Shown: one piece after another, positions 26,544 to 34,694 of the stretch
Position numbering within the stretch: the first letter of the stretch is position 1
Layout of the letters: the number at the start of each line of letters is the position of its first letter
From: Acidobacteriota bacterium
Lineage (GTDB): Bacteria; Acidobacteriota; Terriglobia; UBA7540
NCBI GenBank assembly: GCA_021838785.1
Contig: JAKCCV010000002.1
Location: 186,001-250,000, forward strand
Length of the DNA: 64,000 bases
Direction of reading: 5' to 3'
Translations under genes and position numbers: made by a program
The notes under the pieces: model-generated
Databases searched by the model: none
Seen by the model: the letters and a program-made list of their open reading frames with translations, nothing else
Told to the model about the DNA's origin: nothing

Positions 26544-27733
26544 CCGGCTTGACTGCCGGAGGGCGCTGGCGCCCTGTGTTTTTTTTGCAAGATCTGTGCC
26601 AATATCCCAGGAATTTCAAGGACGGCCCGGTTCTTCAAGACGCGGACGTTGGCGGCGTACCGCTCGAACACCTCCGGCTCGCACAACCGCTCGACCGCGC
26701 CGGCAACTTGCCGGAAGCTTGAGAGGACAATCCCCAACCCCTTTTCCCTGACCCAATCCGTGTTATAGCGTTCCTGCGGCAGCGTCCAGGCGTTCCGCTC
26801 CACAATGACCGGCAATCCCATCTGCAAGGCTTCGCTCAGGCTGCCGGGGCCCGGTTTGCCGATGAAGAAATCGGAAATCCTCATGAAGTCCTGCACCCGC
26901 TGCGTGTAGCCTTCAACATAAGTCGGCAAGCGCAAGCGCATCCGCCCAAGCCGCGCCCGCAATCCTTCATCCTTTCCACAGAGAAAGATCAACTGGAGAT
27001 TTTTAAGGCCGTCGAGTCGCCTGGCAATGTCCACCATGACCCGCGCCCCTTGTCCTCCGAACATCACGAGACCCGTCCGCCGCGCCGGCTCAAGCCCCAG
27101 CGCTTGCCGCTCTCTGGTCACCTCGCCGTTCGCTGTCCGGTAAAAGGCGGGATTCAGAATCATTCCCGAAGTGTGAAACACACGCTCCGCCGGGTGCCCC
27201 ATGCCAAGCGCCTGCTCGACCGCCCGGTCCGTGCCGCAAATCAGATATTCCGATTCCGCCTCGATCCAGAAATGCGGCGGATAATCCGCCATGTCCGTCA
27301 GGATGGTAACAAAAGGACTGGACGGCAAGGCGCGCCGCACACTTTCCGCCAGAGACCGATTGAAGTTGGGAATGAGCGAAACCACCATATCCGGCCGCGA
27401 GGCCCGCCACCGCCCCTCCAGCAAGCGCACAATGTGGGGATGATAGAAGCGAATCGCGGCTTGAAACACCGCCAACAGTTGGGCCGCGCCCAGCGTCCAG
27501 CGCTTGGCCAGCATCGCATTGTAGATGTCTTGAACACGATACCCCGTGAGCCGCCGGACAAGGTCAATTTCATCGAGAAATTCCTGAAGATTCAGCAAGG
27601 AGATTTCCCAAGGCCGCCCAGCATCCTCGATGGCGGCCGAGAGCGCTTGTGTCGCCGAGCGGTGCCCTCCGCCCGCTTCAAAGTAAACAAAGGCGATTTT
27701 TAACCTTTCCGTTTGCGGGTTTGGACACGTCAT
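26540..27733 (-). CDS. MGDG-synthase/UgtP-like glycosyltransferase
   Basis: 397-residue GT-B enzyme of the family that glycosylates diacylglycerol (MGDG synthase, processive UgtP) and is related to MurG. The N-terminal domain opens with 'FVYFEAGGGHRSATQALSAA' (shown as FEAGGGHRSA), the acceptor-binding glycine loop. The C-terminal domain has 'VMFGGQGARVM', 'IGKPGPGSLSEALQMGLPVIV', the donor-binding signature GPGSLSEA in the position of MurG's GGxT/S-x-x-E. 'LTDMADYPPHFW' replaces the usual 'TDFxxHxxW'. A glycolipid product is inferred from the family; cytoplasmic face of the membrane. The last codons overlap the terminator and stop of the convergent VWFA gene. Confidence 0.85.
   Translation of the reverse strand: MTCPNPQTERLKIAFVYFEAGGGHRSATQALSAAIEDAGRPWEISLLNLQEFLDEIDLVRRLTGYRVQDIYNAMLAKRWTLGAAQLLAVFQAAIRFYHPHIVRLLEGRWRASRPDMVVSLIPNFNRSLAESVRRALPSSPFVTILTDMADYPPHFWIEAESEYLICGTDRAVEQALGMGHPAERVFHTSGMILNPAFYRTANGEVTRERQALGLEPARRTGLVMFGGQGARVMVDIARRLDGLKNLQLIFLCGKDEGLRARLGRMRLRLPTYVEGYTQRVQDFMRISDFFIGKPGPGSLSEALQMGLPVIVERNAWTLPQERYNTDWVREKGLGIVLSSFRQVAGAVERLCEPEVFERYAANVRVLKNRAVLEIPGILAQILQKKHRAPAPSGSQAG
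26560..26586 (+). terminator. intrinsic terminator of the VWFA gene, inside antisense coding
   Basis: Hairpin AGGGCGC/GCGCCCT (26560-26575, 2-base loop) followed by GTGTTTTTTTT on the plus strand, 17 bases after the VWFA stop. The sequence also encodes the C-terminal residues of the minus-strand glycosyltransferase (its Lys-Lys comes from the T run), so one stretch serves both genes. Confidence 0.85.
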
Positions 27734-27824
27734 CGGAGATGAGATGATACGCTGGCGGCGCTCGCCGATATCCTCTCACGTTTTTGGCTTGGGTCTCAAG
27801 TGCCCGTGAAGCACGAAAAAGCGC

Positions 27825-30800
27825 TCAGTTGACGACCAAGGTCAAATTGATTTGATGGCTGAGGGAACCGGAGTTCGCTTGGATGCTCAGCGTGTACGTA
27901 CCCGCCGGGGTGGGAGGGTCGGCAGGTGGATCCGGCGGCGTGCCACCTCCTCCGCCGCCGCAGGATGACAGCATGACCGCCAAAACCGTCGTCAGAACGA
28001 CACTCTTCCCCAGGCCCAGCTTCCGCCGCGAACGCGCGCGGAGCCCCAATGTAACGAGCAGGGCCATCCAGAACAGCGCCCACAGCACCTTGAACCCCTT
28101 CTCGGAGGTCAGCGGGAGCACCGGCGCCCGCGGTCCCTTGCGCGGCGGGTTCATGGCCGTCGTGGCCACGGAGACCGCCACGCTCACGGCGTCGGTGCCA
28201 TCCAGATTAACCGAAGCTGGGTTCAATTCGCATGTCGCCGCCGAAGGAGCTCCCGCGCAGGTAAAGTTCACTCCGCCCGTGAAGCCATTGAGCGGCGTCA
28301 CCGTCAGGCTATAATTCGCCGTCCCCCCGGCGGCAATCGTGGCCGAATTTGAGGGCGAAGAGAGGGAAAAATCAGCAAAACGAATCGAAAGCGGCAGTGA
28401 AACCGATTGCGACCCGCTGCTCCCCACCACGCTGAAGCTAAACGAACCACCGCCCACCTCGGTCAAATTGCCGACCGTCAAGGTGCTCGATCCTCCCACC
28501 GTCAACGAGGTCGGATTAAATGAGCAACTGGCCGGGGCCGCATCCGCGCACGTCAGGTTGATGCTTCCGTTAAAGCCAAATGCCGACGACGCGCTGAGTT
28601 GAAACGTTGCCTGGCTGGCTCCCGCCGTAACCGTCGTCGAGGCGGCATTGGCGGTCAGCGCAAAAGCCGCGACGCCGCTTCCCGTGAGCGCTACGCTTTG
28701 CGGGCTTCCTGCCGCGTTATCGGAAAACGTCAGCGTGCCGCTTCGCGTTCCCGTCGCTGTCGGGCTAAACGTGACCTGAATCGCGCAATTGGCCCCGGCA
28801 GCCAAGTTTGAGCCGCAGTTGTTGGTTTCCGCGAAATCGCCACTTGCCGCAATGCTCGTGATCGCCAGCGCCGCGTTGCCGGCATTGGTTAACGTGACGG
28901 TTTCAGGCGCGCTTGTGGTTCCCACCCCTTGATTGCCAAAGCTGAGGCTCGCGGGCGCGAGCGAAACGGCCGGAGCCGTGCCCGTCCCGCTCAGCGTCAC
29001 GCTTTGTGGACTGCCCGCCGCGTTATCAGTCACCGTGAGCGTTCCTGAAAGTGATCCCGCCGCCGTCGGGCTAAAAATCACTTGAATGGCGCAGTTGGCT
29101 CCGGCCGCCAAGCTCGACCCGCAGTTGTTAGCTTGGGAAAAATCGCCGCTGACGCTCACGCTCGTAATGCTCAAGCTCGCCGTTCCCGTATTGGATAGAG
29201 TCACCGTTTGGGCCGCGCTCGAAGTTCCCACGCCCTGAGTGCCAAAGCTGAGGCTGGTCGGCGCAAGGGCCGCCTCGGGAGCCGTGCCCGTGCCGCTCAA
29301 TTCAATGCTTTGCGGGCTGGCGGGCCCTGAATCGGTAATCACCACTTGGCCCACGCTTGCTCCGGCGGCCGTGGGTTGAAACGTCACCGAGATCGTGCAA
29401 CTGCTTTCTGGCGTCACCGTGCCGGGGCAGTTGTCAGTTTCCGAATAGGTCCCCTCGGCTTGCACGCTCGTCAGGTAAAGCGGAGTTCCGCCCGTATTGG
29501 TCAACGTCACCGATTGCGCCGCGCTCGTCGAGCCGACCTCCACGGAACCAAAGTCTAAGCTGGTCGTAGAGAGCGTCACGGCGCCGCTGGTGCCGATGCC
29601 GGTTAAGCTGAGGGTCTGCGGGCTGGAAGCCGCATTATCGCTCAGCGTCAGCGTGCCGGTGCGCGTCCCTACGCTTGTGGCTGTAAACGTGACGCTGATG
29701 TTGCAGCTTGTGCCAGCGGCCAGGGTCGAGGGACAGTTGTTCGTTGCCGCAAAATCACCGCTCGTCGAAATGCCTGAGATTTCAAGACTTTGGCTCCCCG
29801 CATCCATCACCTGGACGTTTTGCGCAAGGCCGGTTACTCCCACTTCCTGGTCGCCAAAGCTTACCGGGTTGGGCGTGACGGCCACCCCCGGCGCGTTCTC
29901 AGGACCAATCTTGGCGATAAAGCCGTCATAGGCCCCGCCGGCGTAGGCGGTTTGGTAAGCCCCCGGCGTGGTCGGGAAGTTGGTCGAGAACGTCTCCCCC
30001 GCCACGTAAGCGTTGCCGGAGGAGTCCACGGCAATGTCATTACCGAAATCATCTCCGGTGCCGCCCAGCCAGGTTGCATAGAGCAGCCCAGAACCCGACG
30101 GATTGAAAGCCGCAATAAAGGCATCGTAAAAACCGGCGTCCGCCGCCTGGAGCGGGTCCACGGCCGGAAAGCCAACCCCGTAGGCATTCCCCGTGATATA
30201 GGCGTCTCCCGAACTATCGAGGGCTATGCCGTTCGCGACCTCGGGATCAATCCCTCCAAGATACGTGGAATAGACCAGCGAATTCCCCGCCGCGCTTAAT
30301 TTGGTGACAAAGGCATCGTACGAGCCGCCGTAGGTATTCTGGTAGGCATCCGAGGTCACCGGAAAATCCGTTGAGGTGGTCCAACCGGCAATGAACGCTT
30401 CATCGGAAGCGTCAACGGCAATCGCGTCACCGTAGTCGCCACCCGTCCCTCCGAGATACGTCGAATACACCAGCGCCGAGCCGGTGGGGTTGAGCTTGGC
30501 GATAAAAGCGTCAAAGCAACCACAGGACCCGCCGGCGTATGCCGCTTGAAACGGATTGGCCGTAGGAAAGTTGGTGGAATTGGTTTGCCCGGTCACGTAA
30601 GCGTCGCCTGAAGAGTCCACGGCGATGGCCGAGGCGCGATCTTCGCCGCTACCTCCCAAAAACGTCGAATACACCAGGCTCGTTCCCCCGGGGCTGATTT
30701 TCGCCACAAAGGCGTCATACGGGCCGCCGCCGAAGCTCGGCTCATACGCGCCGCTCGTGATGGGGAAATTCGATCCCGAGGTGAACCCCGTCACATAGGC

Positions 30801-32261
30801 GCTGCCGCTCGAATCCACCGCAATGCCCATGCCGTAATCGTCGCCCTGCCCGCCCAAATAGGTGGAATAAACCAGACTCGAGCCGCTCGGCCCGAGCTCC
30901 GTGATGAAGGCGTCGTAGCACGGATAAGGATTGGTGGTTGAGCCGCACGTTCCCCCGCCGAGCGAGGGCTGAAGCGCGTTCGCCGTGGGAAAATTCGATG
31001 AGTTCGTGTACCCGACCACGTAGGCGTCTCCCGACGAATCCAGTGCAATGTGCGTGCCGCGGTCGTCGCCGCCGCCGCCAAGATACGTTGAATAGACAAG
31101 CCCTGTGCCCTGCGGGTTCAGCTTGGCCACAAAAGCGTCAAAGCACGGCGCCGCGCTCATATCCGTGTTGCAAGCCCCGACGCCGTAGGCGCCGTCCACC
31201 GCCGAAACCACCGGAAAATCGGTCGAGGTGGTGGCGCCGGTAACGTACACGTCGCCCGCGGAATCCACCGCAATGCCCGTCGCGTCGTCAAACGCCGAGC
31301 CGCCAAGATACGTCGAATAGACCAGAACCGGGTCAATCACCAGCGGCCGCAAGGGATCGTAGCGCCCCACCCTGAAACCCACGGCGTGCTTTCCCAAAAG
31401 CACGAATCGCCCCGTAACGTATTTCCGGCCTGCGCCCTCCTGATACACGACGGGCTTGCGGAATCGCGCCTCGCCCGCCACGGTTTCGACCACCAAGTCG
31501 CCGTCCGACGCGAGGCGCAGCCTCCCTCCCTTTACGACCATCCGAATTTGCTTGGCGCTTGCCCCGACCGCCAACCGAAAGTCATACTCCAATTGTTCCT
31601 GACGACCGTGGTACACCAAATCAATTCCCGGATAAACGTCCCGATATTCCACCCGCGCGTAGGTGGGAACATTGCGGCACCACTTTTTCGGATTGTTCCC
31701 AATGAAGTAGTTCGCCTTGCCCGGCAATTCCTCTTCGCCCTCCACCGTCGCCGCTCGATTCGCCCCCATGAGCTTCAGTCGAACCACGGCAGTGACGGCT
31801 GGCTCGAGACGAGTGCCTTGCCCAGCACCGGTTGTCGTTGGCAACCGGCGGCTGCCCTTCTGACCACGCACCACTACCCACGGACCACTGCTCTTATGAC
31901 TCCTTACTTGCAGTTCCGCTCCGCCTTCGGTCAGCCACAGCGCGTAGCCGGCGCCTTGAGCCACAAACTTCACGGCGGGGTCGAATTGCCCCACGTTTTT
32001 TTCAAACACCATCGGCAGCCGCGCCAGCCTGGCCGCGATCGCCTTCTTGCCGGCCTCGGGCCGGGTCGTTATCGTCACGCCCGCCTTCACGTCGGCCGTG
32101 CCGCCGGCGGTAGCGCCGGCCTTCAGGCCGGCACCGTGCGCCGCCGCCCGCGCCACGAGCGCGCTCAACACAACGAACAGCGCCACCCCCAGCCCGCCCG
32201 TCACGGCAAAGCCGATCCACTCCCATCGTGACGTTGATTCGGAGGTTGGATACAGGGCCAT
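27825..32261 (-). CDS. giant SBBP-repeat / choice-of-anchor-D surface protein
   Basis: 1478 residues. An N-terminal TM/signal anchor (~17-37) is followed by a beta domain with 'GNNPKKWCRNVPTYARV' and 'LVYHGRQEQLEYDF', common at the start of such proteins. Next come seven SBBP beta-propeller repeats ('VYSTYLGG...VDSSGDAYVTG', residues ~325-790) and four choice-of-anchor-D Ig-like repeats (~800-1200, each with 'SFG.Q.VG' and 'NNC...CAIQV'). Two further Ig-like domains follow, then a TM ('LWALFWMALLVTLG'), a basic stretch, a second hydrophobic segment ending in SSCGGGG, and a last small beta domain. Exposed, probably adhesive or matrix function is inferred. An SD (GAGGAGGG) precedes the ATG at 32261. 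Confidence 0.85.
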   Translation of the reverse strand: MALYPTSESTSRWEWIGFAVTGGLGVALFVVLSALVARAAAHGAGLKAGATAGGTADVKAGVTITTRPEAGKKAIAARLARLPMVFEKNVGQFDPAVKFVAQGAGYALWLTEGGAELQVRSHKSSGPWVVVRGQKGSRRLPTTTGAGQGTRLEPAVTAVVRLKLMGANRAATVEGEEELPGKANYFIGNNPKKWCRNVPTYARVEYRDVYPGIDLVYHGRQEQLEYDFRLAVGASAKQIRMVVKGGRLRLASDGDLVVETVAGEARFRKPVVYQEGAGRKYVTGRFVLLGKHAVGFRVGRYDPLRPLVIDPVLVYSTYLGGSAFDDATGIAVDSAGDVYVTGATTSTDFPVVSAVDGAYGVGACNTDMSAAPCFDAFVAKLNPQGTGLVYSTYLGGGGDDRGTHIALDSSGDAYVVGYTNSSNFPTANALQPSLGGGTCGSTTNPYPCYDAFITELGPSGSSLVYSTYLGGQGDDYGMGIAVDSSGSAYVTGFTSGSNFPITSGAYEPSFGGGPYDAFVAKISPGGTSLVYSTFLGGSGEDRASAIAVDSSGDAYVTGQTNSTNFPTANPFQAAYAGGSCGCFDAFIAKLNPTGSALVYSTYLGGTGGDYGDAIAVDASDEAFIAGWTTSTDFPVTSDAYQNTYGGSYDAFVTKLSAAGNSLVYSTYLGGIDPEVANGIALDSSGDAYITGNAYGVGFPAVDPLQAADAGFYDAFIAAFNPSGSGLLYATWLGGTGDDFGNDIAVDSSGNAYVAGETFSTNFPTTPGAYQTAYAGGAYDGFIAKIGPENAPGVAVTPNPVSFGDQEVGVTGLAQNVQVMDAGSQSLEISGISTSGDFAATNNCPSTLAAGTSCNISVTFTATSVGTRTGTLTLSDNAASSPQTLSLTGIGTSGAVTLSTTSLDFGSVEVGSTSAAQSVTLTNTGGTPLYLTSVQAEGTYSETDNCPGTVTPESSCTISVTFQPTAAGASVGQVVITDSGPASPQSIELSGTGTAPEAALAPTSLSFGTQGVGTSSAAQTVTLSNTGTASLSITSVSVSGDFSQANNCGSSLAAGANCAIQVIFSPTAAGSLSGTLTVTDNAAGSPQSVTLSGTGTAPAVSLAPASLSFGNQGVGTTSAPETVTLTNAGNAALAITSIAASGDFAETNNCGSNLAAGANCAIQVTFSPTATGTRSGTLTFSDNAAGSPQSVALTGSGVAAFALTANAASTTVTAGASQATFQLSASSAFGFNGSINLTCADAAPASCSFNPTSLTVGGSSTLTVGNLTEVGGGSFSFSVVGSSGSQSVSLPLSIRFADFSLSSPSNSATIAAGGTANYSLTVTPLNGFTGGVNFTCAGAPSAATCELNPASVNLDGTDAVSVAVSVATTAMNPPRKGPRAPVLPLTSEKGFKVLWALFWMALLVTLGLRARSRRKLGLGKSVVLTTVLAVMLSSCGGGGGGTPPDPPADPPTPAGTYTLSIQANSGSLSHQINLTLVVN
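28670..29890 (-). repeat. four choice-of-anchor-D repeat units
   Basis: Four ~100-codon tandem units inside the large surface protein, each with the pattern SFG-x-Q-x-VG, NTG, NNC and a C-x-I-x-V strand. The two units nearest the C-terminus are the most alike ('SLSFGTQGVGTSSA' and 'SLSFGNQGVGTTSA'), which points to recent duplication. Confidence 0.8.
29960..31335 (-). repeat. seven SBBP beta-propeller repeats
   Basis: Seven repeats of ~60-70 codons beginning 'VYSTYLGG' and containing 'AVDSSGDAYVTG' and 'NFPT', which fold as blades of a seven-bladed propeller. The unit count fits one complete propeller. The last blade toward the C-terminus is the most divergent (LYATWLGG). Confidence 0.8.
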
Positions 32262-32746
32262 CGTCCCTCCTCGGGAGAATTCGCTAGCTACTTTCTGGTT
32301 AATAAATCGGCGGGACTGAGGGCAGGATGAGAGAAATTTGGGAGGAAAATTGGGCGGATTTACAACTCAGGGCCCACACACGGTCAAGCCGCGTTTGGAA
32401 TAACAGATGCAGAGCCAGCGGCACGGCCATCTTGGCCGTGTTGCAGCATGAGCGGGACGTCCGTGCCACATCGGACACGGTAGCGGTAATCTCGACGCGT
32501 AAAGCAAGGTGGCTACAGCGCCGTGAGCCCGATTGCGGCAGTCACGCGCAGAATCCTAATCCGCGAGTTGGCCCACGTCGCTCTTGGCCGCTGCGCCGGG
32601 CAACGACTTTCGGACCCCGAGATACCGTCGGCCAACCGAGCGCCGCCGACGGCCCGCTTTTCGGCCAGCCGACGAAACCTTGAGATGTCATTCGGGCTAT
32701 GGTAGGATTGGGGATTCTCCAGCGCAACGAAAAGCCGTCAAGGGAA
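32262..32746. other. intergenic region with hairpin element
   Basis: 485 bases between two divergent genes. No convincing gene: the 118-codon plus-strand frame (32327-32683) is Arg-rich, low-complexity and contains the translated hairpin repeat at 32422-32475. No strong promoter was seen for either gene. Confidence 0.5.
32422..32475. repeat. paired-hairpin intergenic element
   Basis: Two consecutive hairpins. The first is a perfect 8-bp inverted repeat CACGGCCA-TCT-TGGCCGTG (32422-32440). The second is GTCCG/CGGAC further downstream. The layout, and the translated pattern (LAVLQHERDVRATS), resemble widely dispersed extragenic repeats seen in related high-GC genomes; no second copy was found in this window. 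Confidence 0.45.
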
Positions 32747-33619
32747 ATGCCGTTCGCAATGTCACAGACTCAGAAAACCGAAGCGGGAACGCGAAGCCTG
32801 AGCCTTGCGCACAGTCCGGACTCGGATGATGCGTTTATGTTTTATGCGCTGGCGACGCGGAAGATTCCAACCGGCGCACTGCAGTTCACCCACCACCTGG
32901 AAGACATCGAAACGCTGAATCGGAAGGCTCAGCAAGGCCTTTACGATATCACGGCCATTTCTTTCCACGCTTATGCGTACCTCGCCGACAAATACTTGTT
33001 GCTTCCTTCCGGCGGAAGTTTTGGCGATGGCTACGGTCCTCTGGTCGTGGCACGGGCGTCGCTCGACCCGATGGACCTCAAAGGCAAGCGGGTGGCTGTT
33101 CCGGGAACGATGACCACCGCCTGCCTGGCGCTGAAGCTTTATGAACCTTCCGTTGAGCTGGTCGTGATTCCTTTCGACAAAATTTTGTCGAAGGTCGCGG
33201 CGAAAGAAGCCGACGCCGGCGTGGTTATTCACGAAGGCCAGCTCACCTACGGAACCTACGGATTAAAAAAAGTTCTGGATTTGGGCGAGTGGTGGAAGCG
33301 AGAAACGGGGTTGCCCCTTCCGCTCGGTGGCAACGCCGTGCGGCGCTCGCTCGCGCCCGAAACGTGCAGCGAGGTTAATCGGTTGCTGAGAGCCAGCATC
33401 GAATTCGCGCTGGAGCATCGGCGCGAGGCGTTGGCGTATGCGCTGGAATTCGCCCGTGGCCTAGATGCCGTCAACGGCGACCAGTTTGTCGCCATGTATG
33501 TGAACCGGTGGACGGTGGACTGCGGCGAGGCAGGGCGGCGGGCCGTGCAATTGCTGCTGGATCGAGCCGCCGCGAGCCGCATTGTGCCGGCGGTTGTGCG
33601 GGCCGAATTTGCCGAGTGA
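32747..33619 (+). CDS. MqnA/MqnD-family protein (probable futalosine pathway)
   Basis: 290 residues with the two-lobe fold of the MqnA/MqnD/periplasmic-binding family. MqnD makes 1,4-dihydroxy-6-naphthoate in the futalosine menaquinone pathway. Hallmarks: 'LAHSPDSDDAFMFYAL' at the N-terminus (MqnD usually has SPCPND-T-F), 'TAISFHAYAYL', 'GYGPLVVA', 'VAVPGTMTTACLAL', 'DAGVVIHEGQLTY' and 'PLGGNAVRR', close to the MqnD consensus. There is no signal peptide, consistent with a cytoplasmic enzyme. The Cys-Pro-Asn to Asp-Ser-Asp change makes the exact reaction uncertain. Start is ATG 32747 or 32759; AAGGGA lies just upstream. The metE-like pair follows after 85 bases. Confidence 0.75.
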   Translation: MPFAMSQTQKTEAGTRSLSLAHSPDSDDAFMFYALATRKIPTGALQFTHHLEDIETLNRKAQQGLYDITAISFHAYAYLADKYLLLPSGGSFGDGYGPLVVARASLDPMDLKGKRVAVPGTMTTACLALKLYEPSVELVVIPFDKILSKVAAKEADAGVVIHEGQLTYGTYGLKKVLDLGEWWKRETGLPLPLGGNAVRRSLAPETCSEVNRLLRASIEFALEHRREALAYALEFARGLDAVNGDQFVAMYVNRWTVDCGEAGRRAVQLLLDRAAASRIVPAVVRAEFAE

Positions 33620-33704
33620 AACAGGTGGGAGGCAGGGCGCACCCGGTGCCAGGGAAAGTCGCATCAAGTCGTCGGGGGAATAGCCGAACGGGAGCAGAGG
33701 CAAA

Positions 33705-34694
33705 ATGGGTTTGAGACTTGCGAACCACAGTAGTTACCCGCGGATTGGTGAGAGCGCCGAAGGGCAGTTGCTGCGCCGCACCATCGCGCAATGGGAAAAA
33801 GGCGAAAAGACTGACGCGGATCTCCGCGCAGCGGAGAATCGCATGACCGAGTTGGCCATTGAGGAGCAGGTCGCCGCGGGTCTCAACGTGGTGACGGATG
33901 GACAGATTCGATGGTACGACGCGATTTCCCACCTAGCCGGCAAGCTGCAAGGCGCCCGCATCAATGGCCTGTTGCGCTTCTTTGACACCAACACCTACTT
34001 TCGGCAGCCGGTCATCACGGGGCGGCTGGAGCGCACGGGACCGATGGTCGTGGAGGAGTACCGCTTCGCGCAGCAAAAAACATCGCGACCGGTGAAGCCG
34101 GTCTTGACCGGACCTTACACCTTGGCCAGATTGTCGGTGGCCGAGAACGGAACGGCGAGCCTGTTTGAAAACATGTTGGAGGACTACACGCGCGTGTTGG
34201 CCGAAGAGATAGCTGCTCTGGCGGCCGCTGGCGCCCGGATGATCCAGGTGGATGAGCCGTATTTGCTGAAGCGACCGCAGGATTTTCCGGCGCTCGCACG
34301 GGCGCTCGACGAACTGGCCGCGCGCAAGGGCTCGGCCCGGCTCAGTCTGGCGCTTTATTTCGGTGATGTCACGGCGCTGTATGAGCGCCTCCAGAAGCTG
34401 CCCGTGGACGAACTGGTGCTCGACTTCACGTACAGCCCGCGGCTCGTTGACGCGATAGCAGCCGGCGGGTCCGACAAGGAGCTCGGTTTGGGCTTGCTGG
34501 ACGGGCGCAACACCCGGCTCGAGGACGTGGGCACAACGACGCGGCAACTTGAAAGAATCCTCAAGGCGATGGGATCTGTGAGCGCCACACTCATGCCCTC
34601 TTGTGGCCTCGAATATCTGCCGCGCGACCGGGCGCAATTGAAGCTCAAGCATCTTTTGAGCCTCCGTCAAGCCTTGGAGGGAAGCCGCGTATGA
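33705..34694 (+). CDS. MetE-like barrel protein lacking zinc ligands
   Basis: 329-residue TIM barrel homologous to cobalamin-independent methionine synthase. It starts 'LANHSSYPRIGESAEG', like the N-terminal MetE domain ('FPRIG'), has 'VTDGQIRWYDAISH', 'PVKPVLTGPYTLARL' and 'MIQVDEPYLLKRP', and ends 'LMPSCGLEYLPR'. The His-x-Cys zinc motif is missing: the region reads 'RLSLALYFG'. The Glu ligand is Asp240 and only Cys300 is retained. It therefore resembles the degenerate N-terminal half of MetE as a free subunit. It overlaps the next gene by ATGA, so the two barrels are made together. AGAGG precedes the ATG. Confidence 0.8.
   Translation: MGLRLANHSSYPRIGESAEGQLLRRTIAQWEKGEKTDADLRAAENRMTELAIEEQVAAGLNVVTDGQIRWYDAISHLAGKLQGARINGLLRFFDTNTYFRQPVITGRLERTGPMVVEEYRFAQQKTSRPVKPVLTGPYTLARLSVAENGTASLFENMLEDYTRVLAEEIAALAAAGARMIQVDEPYLLKRPQDFPALARALDELAARKGSARLSLALYFGDVTALYERLQKLPVDELVLDFTYSPRLVDAIAAGGSDKELGLGLLDGRNTRLEDVGTTTRQLERILKAMGSVSATLMPSCGLEYLPRDRAQLKLKHLLSLRQALEGSRV

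Noticed and set aside
32327-32683. 118-codon plus-strand frame
   Set aside because: Translation of a repeat element plus Arg-rich random sequence, with no ribosome site.
33620-33704. Cobalamin or SAM riboswitch upstream of the MetE pair
   Set aside because: Only a short GCACC/GGTGC arm is present; the conserved cores of known cobalamin and SAM riboswitches are absent.
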